Assembly (NCBI GenBank): GCA_017459315.1
Contig: JAFUDD010000344.1
Span: 1 to 9,381, forward strand
Length of the DNA stretch: 9,381 bases
Source: Clostridia bacterium
GTDB lineage: Bacteria; Bacillota_A; Clostridia; Christensenellales; CAG-138
Reading direction: 5' to 3'
The notes under the pieces are model-generated. The model made no database searches. It saw only the letters and a program-made list of their open reading frames with translations, and was not told where the DNA came from. A program made the position numbers and the translations under genes. Below, one piece after another: positions 1 through 4,812 of this stretch (position 1 is its first letter; the number at the start of each line of letters is the position of its first letter).

Positions 1-326
1 ACCTCCTTGGCCTCCTTCGCGGTCGGCGCAAACGGTTTTTCGATCAGAGCATGCTTGCCTGCGTTTAAGATCTGCTTGGCATACGGCACATGGAAAGCGT
101 CCGGCGCGGATACGACGACAAGGTTCACCGCAGGATCGCTGAGTACGTCGTCGAAGTTCGTCGTAAACGTGATTTCCGGATAGAACGGCTCATAGTCCGC
201 AAACTGCGCGATATCCTGCTCCCGGCGAAACACATACTTTACCCGGATGTCGTCCCGGTTCTCCACGTAGGGAAGGTGGTATTCCCGCACGCTCACGCCA
301 AAGCCCACATACGCAACGGTCAACAT
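1..326 (-). CDS. Gfo/Idh/MocA-family oxidoreductase, YhhX-like (N-terminal 108 residues; C-terminus lies off the left edge)
   Basis: This is a cytoplasmic NAD(P)-dependent dehydrogenase of the family acting on sugars, inositols and related polyols; the substrate cannot be told from this fragment. Translating the minus strand from the ATG at 326-324 gives a Rossmann start with VGFGVS at residues 7-12 followed by REYHLPYV, which closely resembles the opening of E. coli YhhX. NLVVVSAPDAFH lies at about 68-79 and the family's EKP signature (IEKPFAPT) at 95-102, where the lysine is normally catalytic. The start is supported by an AGGAG site about 8 nt upstream (AAAAGGAGAATACCGAT before the ATG). 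The gene is monocistronic at its 5' end, with its own promoter at 432-460 and operator-like sites at 377-415. The catalytic C-terminal domain is missing only because the window ends. Confidence 0.9.
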   Translation of the reverse strand, partial: MLTVAYVGFGVSVREYHLPYVENRDDIRVKYVFRREQDIAQFADYEPFYPEITFTTNFDDVLSDPAVNLVVVSAPDAFHVPYAKQILNAGKHALIEKPFAPTAKEAKE

Positions 327-376
327 ATCGGTATTCTCCTTTTCTGCTACAATAGAATTATGATAAAACGAGGGAT

Positions 377-415
377 CGGAAACGGTTTTGCAAGGGGATT
401 GCGAAAACGTTTACT
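377..415. promoter_or_regulatory. Pair of LacI/CcpA-like operator sequences downstream of the oxidoreductase promoter
   Basis: CGAAAACGTTTACT at 402-415 contains the perfect palindrome AAACGTTT and fits the cre pattern TGNAANCGNWNNCW at all constrained positions except the first. A second, weaker copy, CGGAAACGGTTTTG at 377-390, shares the AAACGnTTT core. The central CG steps are 25 bp apart. Relative to the predicted start near 425 the better site lies at about +11 to +24 and the weaker at about +36 to +49, a position suited to repression by blocking polymerase. The regulator (CcpA or a sugar-specific LacI-family repressor) is not in the window, so its identity is inference. Confidence 0.45.
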
Positions 416-431
416 CTATCCTTACAAACGT

Positions 432-460
432 ATCATACCGCAATTCGGTGCTTTTGGCAA
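432..460 (-). promoter_or_regulatory. Sigma-A promoter of the oxidoreductase
   Basis: On the minus strand a -35 box TTGCCA (460-455, 5 of 6 consensus) and a -10 box TATGAT (437-432, 5 of 6) are separated by exactly 17 bp. The predicted start of transcription is near 425, giving an untranslated leader of about 99 nt before the ATG at 326. The leader contains the operator-like pair at 377-415. Confidence 0.65.
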
Positions 461-543
461 GTGCATTTTGCGGGAACGGCACGGATTTTTGGAAAAACGG
501 CGGTTCTGGATTTTACTTTTCTTTGACATTTTCGGATTTTCTA

Positions 544-572
544 TTGCATCGACGCCGGACGCATGCTATAAT
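544..572 (+). promoter_or_regulatory. Sigma-A promoter of the purine permease
   Basis: A -35 box TTGCAT (544-549) and a perfect TATAAT -10 (567-572) are 17 bp apart. The TGC at 564-566 adds an extended -10 element. Transcription should start near 579, leaving a leader of about 87 nt. Confidence 0.75.
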
Positions 573-578
573 TCTTTT

Positions 579-665
579 AGGATGGCAGAAAAATTTTTTG
601 CCGTTTGCGGCGCGCATTGCGCACGGGAACAATCAGAAAACGGAATACACAAAGGGGGAATCGGA
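579..665 (+). other. 5' leader of the purine permease with two small hairpins and the ribosome binding site
   Basis: The leader holds an A/T-rich hairpin (GGCAGAA 584-590 with TTTTGCC 596-602) followed by a GC-rich one (GCGC, loop GCATT, GCGC, about 610-622). The ribosome binding site AAAGGGGG (651-658) sits 7 nt before the ATG. I looked for the conserved elements of the guanine/adenine riboswitch, expected in front of purine transporters, and did not find them. There is no T-tailed attenuator. Confidence 0.4.
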
Positions 666-2096
666 ATGGAGAAACTGTTCAGGCTCAAGGAGAACGGCAC
701 GACGGTTCGCACCGAGATTTTGGCCGGTCTCACTACATTTATGACGATGGCGTATATCATTGCGCTGAACCCGAATCTTCTGACCAACTTTGCGGTCGGC
801 ACGCCGCTGTGGAACGGCGTGTTTTTGGCGACCTGTCTTGCGTCGGCGCTCGGCACGGTGGCGATGGCGTTCCTTGCCAACAAGCCGTTCGTGATGGCGC
901 CGGGCATGGGACTGAACAGCTTCTTTGCGGTGATCACCGGCAACATTGCCGCGATGCTGAACACCGGCTATGAGAACGCGTTCCAGGCGGCGCTGGTGAT
1001 CATCCTCGTCGAGGGCATTGTGTTCGTGCTGCTGTCCGTGTTCAATATCCGCGACAAGATCGTGCATGCGATCCCGCTCGGCGTGCGGCTCGGCATCGGC
1101 CCGTCCATCGGCCTGATGCTGCTGAACATCGGCCTCGGCTCGAACGCGGGCATTTACGCATCGGGCAACGGCTTTGCGTCGCCGTTCTATGTGATGCGCG
1201 ACTTCTTCGGCGCCATGACGCCGAGCGTGCTGCAGGGGCAGATGGGTTCGGAATACGGCATGATGGTGCTCACGGTCATTACGATGTTCGTCGGTCTGTT
1301 CGTGATCGTGCTGCTGTCCAAGAAGGGCGTCAAGGCTGCCGTGCTGCTCGGCATGCTGATCTCGTCCGTGATCTACTGGGCGGGCGAGGCGATCTTCTTC
1401 GGCATCAACCCGTTTGAATCGCTGCTGACCGCATCGTTCCTGCCGCCGTTTGCGGATATGGCGAGCACGACGCTGTTCAAATTCGACTTCGCGGGCTTCT
1501 TCAAGATCGGCTGGTTCACGGCGATCACGCTGATCATCACGTTCTGCATGATCGACATGTTCGATACCATCGGAACGCTTGTCGGCACCGCGTCCCGCGC
1601 GGGCATGACCGATAAGGAAGGCAATATGCCGAAGATGAAGGAGGCGCTGCTGGCCGACGCCATCGGCACGATTGCCGGCGCCTGCTCCGGTACGTCCACG
1701 GTCACCACGTTCGTCGAGTCCGCCTCCGGCGTGGAAGCGGGCGGCAGAACCGGCTTGACGGCCTTGACCGCCGCGGCCATGTTCCTTGCCTGTATGTTCA
1801 TCGCCCCGATTGCGGCGATCATCCCGGCGGCCGCCACGAGTGCCGCGCTGATCTATGTCGGCATCCTGATGCTGCAGGGGCTGCAGAACATCAACTTCAA
1901 CGATATCGACCAGATCGTGCCGGTGTTCTTGATGCTGCTCGCTATGCCGATCTCCGGCTCCATCGGCCACGGCATCGGCCTTGCGATGATCTCCTACACG
2001 GTCATCAAGGTCTGCTCCGGCAAGTTCAAGGAGGTTTCGGTCCTCACGTGGATCATCTCGATCCTGTTTGCCATCAAGTTCTTCGTAGTCGTCTGA
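666..2096 (+). CDS. Purine-base (adenine/guanine/hypoxanthine) permease, AzgA/PbuG type of the NCS2 superfamily
   Basis: The 476-aa integral membrane protein is predicted to import purine bases by cation symport; length and hydrophobic pattern (12-14 segments) are normal for COG2252. Family hallmarks in order are the N-terminal LAGLTTFMTMAYIIALNPNLL (19-39), APGMGLNSFFAV (78-89), the TM8 region DMFDTIGTLVGTASRAGM (297-314), and the TM10 motif TFVESASGVEAGGRTGL (348-364), which separates the AzgA-like branch from uracil and xanthine permeases. The open frame extends upstream to 90, but the start at 666 is chosen because it has AAAGGGGG 7 nt before it, the family N-terminus begins there, and the promoter lies at 544-572, inside the longer frame. 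Exact specificity (guanine/hypoxanthine or adenine) cannot be assigned by reading alone. Confidence 0.93.
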   Translation: MEKLFRLKENGTTVRTEILAGLTTFMTMAYIIALNPNLLTNFAVGTPLWNGVFLATCLASALGTVAMAFLANKPFVMAPGMGLNSFFAVITGNIAAMLNTGYENAFQAALVIILVEGIVFVLLSVFNIRDKIVHAIPLGVRLGIGPSIGLMLLNIGLGSNAGIYASGNGFASPFYVMRDFFGAMTPSVLQGQMGSEYGMMVLTVITMFVGLFVIVLLSKKGVKAAVLLGMLISSVIYWAGEAIFFGINPFESLLTASFLPPFADMASTTLFKFDFAGFFKIGWFTAITLIITFCMIDMFDTIGTLVGTASRAGMTDKEGNMPKMKEALLADAIGTIAGACSGTSTVTTFVESASGVEAGGRTGLTALTAAAMFLACMFIAPIAAIIPAAATSAALIYVGILMLQGLQNINFNDIDQIVPVFLMLLAMPISGSIGHGIGLAMISYTVIKVCSGKFKEVSVLTWIISILFAIKFFVVV

Positions 2097-2114
2097 TCGA
2101 AAAAGCGAAAGCGC

Positions 2115-2154
2115 GAAGGACATATCCGCAAAGTCTGTCCTTCCTGGAAGGACA
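2115..2154 (+). other. Three-segment inverted repeat able to form two mutually exclusive hairpins
   Basis: GAAGGACA occurs at 2115-2122 and again at 2147-2154, and its exact complement TGTCCTTC lies between them at 2136-2143. The middle segment can pair with the left copy (loop of 13 nt) or with the right copy (loop CTG), not both. It sits in the permease 3' untranslated region, 18 nt after the stop codon and 25 nt before the terminator stem. No T-run follows either hairpin, so neither is a simple terminator. Confidence 0.55.
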
Positions 2155-2179
2155 CCCTGCTTGCGTTGTCAGCTGTCTG

Positions 2180-2216
2180 CATCGGCCGGTGTTTTCACCG
2201 GCCGATGTTCCTTTTT
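2180..2216 (+). terminator. Intrinsic terminator of the purine permease
   Basis: A perfect 12-bp stem (CATCGGCCGGTG 2180-2191, CACCGGCCGATG 2196-2207) with a TTTT loop is followed by TTCCTTTTT. It lies about 85 nt past the stop codon. Between it and the next promoter, 2217-2289 holds only a short inverted repeat (GTGTA 2225-2229, TACAC 2236-2240); no gene is visible there. Confidence 0.9.
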
Positions 2217-2289
2217 GGCGCGAAGTGTAAAAATGTACACGCAATAGATGTATTAGCGGTATAGTGGTATGAACGACAGGCCGATTATC

Positions 2290-2368
2290 AAAATTTCAAA
2301 AAAAGTAACAAAAAAATCGAAAATCGGGCAAGATTTCGTTTGCGTTTTGGAAATATATCTTGTATAAT
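2290..2368 (+). promoter_or_regulatory. Promoter of the structured RNA, with an upstream A-tract (UP-element-like) region
   Basis: TATAAT at 2363-2368 is a perfect -10. The best -35 at 17-bp spacing is TTGCGT (2340-2345), which is weak. Upstream are four A-tracts: AAAATTT 2290-2296, A7 at 2298-2304, A7 at 2310-2316 and AAAA 2320-2323, with centres roughly 8-12 bp apart. Such near-helical phasing is expected to curve the DNA and could serve as an UP element compensating for the poor -35 box. An imperfect inverted repeat (CGAAAATC 2318-2325, GATTTCG 2332-2338) abuts the -35. Predicted transcription start is near 2375. Confidence 0.7.
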
Positions 2369-2374
2369 GGGGGA

Positions 2375-2593
2375 GTATCCGGAATCGGGTCTGTGGTTGC
2401 AAGTCGAAGCCAGTCGCAGGCGAAACGATCCACATAAGCGGAAGAAACATTCCGTGAGCATGGTGCGGCTTAGAGGTAAGTCCAACCGGCGGCGTCCGCC
2501 GTCGAGAGGGGCAGTAGTGGGGAGCGCAAGGCTTAGGAGCGAACCCTCCTGTTGGCGAGTGTGGGGGCAAAGATCAGGTCAGCCGATACCGGA
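2375..2593 (+). ncRNA. Structured non-coding RNA of about 220 nt; best guess raiA-motif RNA
   Basis: No protein gene fits here, yet the stretch has a promoter and many hairpins. The ends can pair: GTATC (2375-2379) with GATAC (2585-2589) and GG (2381-2382) with CC (2583-2584), with a bulged C. Inside are TGTGG 2392-2396 with CCACA 2430-2434; CGGAA 2439-2443 with TTCCG 2450-2454; CGGCGG 2487-2492 with CCGCCG 2496-2501; and AGGAG 2535-2539 with CTCCT 2546-2550. Purine-rich single strands such as TTAGAGGTAAGTCC (2470-2483) look like conserved core. GAGGTAAGTCC recalls RNase P CR-I, but the length and absence of the 3' P4 partner argue against RNase P. Size, GC-rich Firmicute host and multi-stem junction fit the raiA motif, but I could not run a covariance model, so the class is a guess and the structured RNA itself is the firmer claim. 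Confidence 0.6.
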
Positions 2594-2618
2594 CACAAAT
2601 CACGACATTTGTGAAGGG
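2594..2618 (+). promoter_or_regulatory. Hairpin abutting the ribosome binding site of the zinc-ribbon gene
   Basis: CACAAAT (2594-2600) and ATTTGTG (2607-2613) form a 7-bp stem with loop CACGAC. The only plausible ribosome binding site, AAGGGA (2614-2619), begins directly at the stem base and lies a long 11 nt before the ATG at 2631. No T-run follows, so it does not terminate; it separates the RNA domain from the coding region on one transcript. Confidence 0.55.
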
Positions 2619-2630
2619 AATTAGTGGAAA

Positions 2631-2918
2631 ATGTTTGAGGACAGAGTATTGGTCTGCAAGGACTGCGGTAAAGAGTTCGTGTTCACCGCGGGTGAGCAGG
2701 AGTTCTATGCGCAAAACGACTTCAAAAACGATCCGGCGCGCTGCCCCGAGTGCCGCAGAGCACGCAAGCAGCAGAGATCCGAGCGCCAGAACGGCCCGCG
2801 CGAGATGTTCGACGCGGTCTGCGCTGCCTGCGGCAAGGCAACGAAGGTACCGTTCCAGCCGAAGAACGACAAGCCGGTCTATTGCTCCGAGTGCTTCGCC
2901 AAGCGCCGCGGCAGATAA
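2631..2918 (+). CDS. Small double zinc-ribbon protein
   Basis: The 95-aa soluble protein has eight cysteines in four CxxC knuckles. The first ribbon uses C9/C12 (VCKDCGKEF) and C38/C41 (RCPECRRARK), the layout of the 'probable zinc-ribbon' family. The second uses C64/C67 (CAACGKATKVPF) and C85/C88 (VYCSECF), a CxxC-x17-CxxC unit like that in TIGR04272. A basic, charged linker (42-57) joins them and the tail is basic. Both ribbons presumably bind zinc; a nucleic-acid or protein-binding role is inference and the biological function is unknown. An in-frame stop (TAG, 2622-2624) two codons upstream fixes the ATG at 2631. It follows the structured RNA with no terminator between, so the two are probably one transcript ending at 2929-2964. 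Confidence 0.88.
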   Translation: MFEDRVLVCKDCGKEFVFTAGEQEFYAQNDFKNDPARCPECRRARKQQRSERQNGPREMFDAVCAACGKATKVPFQPKNDKPVYCSECFAKRRGR

Positions 2919-2928
2919 GTCATGCAGA

Positions 2929-2964
2929 AAAACAAACCCGCCGGGGAACCGGCGGGTTTGTTTT
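2929..2964. terminator. Bidirectional intrinsic terminator between the zinc-ribbon gene and the ABC exporter operon
   Basis: A 16-bp perfect stem (2929-2944 with 2949-2964, core CCCGCCGG/CCGGCGGG) has a GGAA loop. It is flanked by T-runs in both directions: GTTTTA on the plus strand and TTTTT (complement of 2928-2932) on the minus strand. It lies 10 nt after the zinc-ribbon stop and 36 nt after the end of the convergent ABC operon. A second small hairpin (GCCTTT 2967-2972, AAAGGC 2977-2982) lies on the ABC side. Confidence 0.93.
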
Positions 2965-3000
2965 ATGCCTTTGGGAAAAGGCCGTTCGGCAGGCCGGGTG

Positions 3001-4812
3001 TTACGCGCCTTCGAACTGCGCGGCGTAGAGCGCATGATAGGCGCCGCGCTTTTGAAGCAGGACGGCGTGGGTGCCGCGCTCGACGATGCGGCCTGCGTCC
3101 ATGACGAGGATCTCGTCCGCGCCACGGATCGTGGACAGGCGGTGCGCGATCACAAAGCAGGTGCGGCCTGCCATCAGGTGCAGCATGGCGGCCTGGATGC
3201 GCTGCTCGGTCTGCGTATCGACGTTCGAGGTCGCCTCGTCCAAAATCAGCATCGGCGAGTCGATCAGGATTGCGCGGGCAATCGTCAAAAGCTGCTTCTG
3301 CCCCTTTGATAGATTCACGGCGTTGTCGGAAAGCAGCGTATCGTAGCCGTTCGGGAGCGATTCGATATAGCCGTGGATCATGGCGGCCTTGGCGGCCTCG
3401 ATCACCTCGGCGCGGGTCGCGTCGGGGCGGCCGTAGGCGATATTGTCGTAGATCGTGCCGTGGAACAGCCACGCGTCCTGCAAAACCATCGTATATGCGC
3501 GGCGCAGGTTTTCGCGCCTGAGGGCCGTGATCGGGCGGCTGTCGAGCCGGATGCTGCCGCTGTCCACGTCGTAAAAGCGCATCAAAAGGTTGATCAGCGT
3601 CGTTTTGCCGCAGCCAGTCTCGCCGACGATCGCAACGACCTTGCCGGGGGTGGCGGAGAAGTCGATCCCGTGCAGGATTTCACGGCCCGGCTCATAGGAA
3701 AAATGCACGTCCTCGGCCTCGATATGGCCGTCTATCTTGGCAAGCGCCTCGGCGTCCGCGGCATCGGGCGCTTCGGGCTGCTCGTCGATCAGGCGGAACA
3801 CGCGTTCGGCGGCGGCGAGCGCGGACTGCAGATCGGAAACGATATTCGCAAACTCGTTGATCGGGCCGGAGAACTTGCGCGAATACAGCACGAACGACGA
3901 GATATTGCCGAGCGTGACCGCGCCGCCCATATACAGCAGCACGCCGAACGCGGAAATCAGCGCGAGCGACAGGTTGTTGATGAAGGTCACCGTCGGGCCG
4001 TTGATGCAAGCGAAGCGGTCGGCGGCGTAAAACGCGTCCACGGCGGCGTCGTTCTTCTCGTCAAAGCGGTGCAAAAACGCGTCCTCGCGTCCGTAGGCGC
4101 GGATCGTTTTCAGACCCGCCGTATGCTCCTCGACATATCCGTTCATGGCGCCGAGCGACTGCGAACGCTTGCGGTACAGCGGGCGCACCTTCTTGGCACG
4201 GTAGCGCGTGACAAAGACCGAAATCGGGATCGTGACGACGAACACAAGCACCAGGGGCGGCGAGATCGACAGCATCATCCACAGCGAGCCGACGACGGTG
4301 ATCAGGCTCGACGCCATGATCACAAGGTCGTGCGTGAGCGAAGCGTTGACGGTGTCCACGTCGTAGGAGATCATGCTGATCACGTCGCCGGGCTGGTGCC
4401 GGTCGAAGTAGGACACAGGTAGGGAAACGAGCTTTTCAAACGCGTCCTTGCGCATTTCGTACACAGCGGCGCGGCTGATCCTGATCATCAGCACGGACAG
4501 CAGGTAGCTCATCCCGCCGGAGAGCAGATAGCAGCCGATCATCAAAAGCGCATAGCGGAACACGTTCGGAAAATCAACGCCGCCCGCACCGGAGAGAGCG
4601 TCGATCGCGCGGCCGGACAGCCGCGGGCCGACAAGCGCGATCAGATTTCCGGCGATGCTCAACGCGGCGGCGAGCAGCAGCAGACCGCTGCGCGGGCGCA
4701 GATATTTCCAGATGCGCTTTAGGACGGCCCCGGCGGGCTGCGACGGGCGCTCGAACGCCCCGCGCTGCGGGCCGCGGCGGAAGGATACGGTTTTGGCTTC
4801 GGGCTTGCTCAT
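3001..4812 (-). CDS. ABC exporter, fused membrane and ATPase subunit with canonical catalytic site (heterodimer partner B)
   Basis: The 603-aa half-transporter has a type-1 exporter membrane domain (about 30-320, six helices) then an ATPase domain (about 360-600). Visible motifs are Walker A GETGCGKT (397-404), Q-loop VLQD (Q445), Walker B LILDE (522-526) with catalytic Glu526, D-loop SNVD, and switch His557 (VIAHRLSTI). Its signature is LSKGQ (501-505) rather than LSGGQ. The start is the ATG at 4812-4810: it has GGGGGAGG upstream and overlaps the preceding gene's stop as ATGA. A longer reading to 4839 would begin within the neighbour and lacks this site. With the upstream gene it forms a heterodimeric exporter such as BmrCD, TmrAB or TM287/288. 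The cargo (drug, lipid or peptide) cannot be told; no processing peptidase domain is present. Confidence 0.93.
   Translation of the reverse strand: MSKPEAKTVSFRRGPQRGAFERPSQPAGAVLKRIWKYLRPRSGLLLLAAALSIAGNLIALVGPRLSGRAIDALSGAGGVDFPNVFRYALLMIGCYLLSGGMSYLLSVLMIRISRAAVYEMRKDAFEKLVSLPVSYFDRHQPGDVISMISYDVDTVNASLTHDLVIMASSLITVVGSLWMMLSISPPLVLVFVVTIPISVFVTRYRAKKVRPLYRKRSQSLGAMNGYVEEHTAGLKTIRAYGREDAFLHRFDEKNDAAVDAFYAADRFACINGPTVTFINNLSLALISAFGVLLYMGGAVTLGNISSFVLYSRKFSGPINEFANIVSDLQSALAAAERVFRLIDEQPEAPDAADAEALAKIDGHIEAEDVHFSYEPGREILHGIDFSATPGKVVAIVGETGCGKTTLINLLMRFYDVDSGSIRLDSRPITALRRENLRRAYTMVLQDAWLFHGTIYDNIAYGRPDATRAEVIEAAKAAMIHGYIESLPNGYDTLLSDNAVNLSKGQKQLLTIARAILIDSPMLILDEATSNVDTQTEQRIQAAMLHLMAGRTCFVIAHRLSTIRGADEILVMDAGRIVERGTHAVLLQKRGAYHALYAAQFEGA

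Noticed and set aside
90..665. N-terminal extension of the permease frame (would give a 668-aa protein)
   Set aside because: It is antisense to the oxidoreductase gene, spans both promoters, contains a 192-residue arginine-rich sequence unlike any permease, and the family N-terminus with a good ribosome binding site starts at 666.
633..2123. 496-aa minus-strand frame opposite the permease
   Set aside because: It is composed mostly of Arg, Asp, His, Glu and Gln, the usual GC-rich shadow of a hydrophobic coding strand; it has no domain and no ribosome binding site.
2253..2570. 105-aa minus-strand frame across the structured RNA
   Set aside because: It lacks a ribosome binding site and family features and crosses the RNA's promoter and stems; structure and promoter favour an RNA on the plus strand.
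2375..2593. RNase P RNA, suggested by GAGGTAAGTCC resembling CR-I
   Set aside because: The RNA is far too short (about 220 nt rather than 350-400) and I cannot find the 3' partner of helix P4 or the CR-IV/CR-V sequences.
3373..4422. 349-aa plus-strand frame opposite an ABC gene
   Set aside because: The Arg/His/Asp/Val-rich composition is a shadow of the exporter gene, which has complete family motifs on the other strand.
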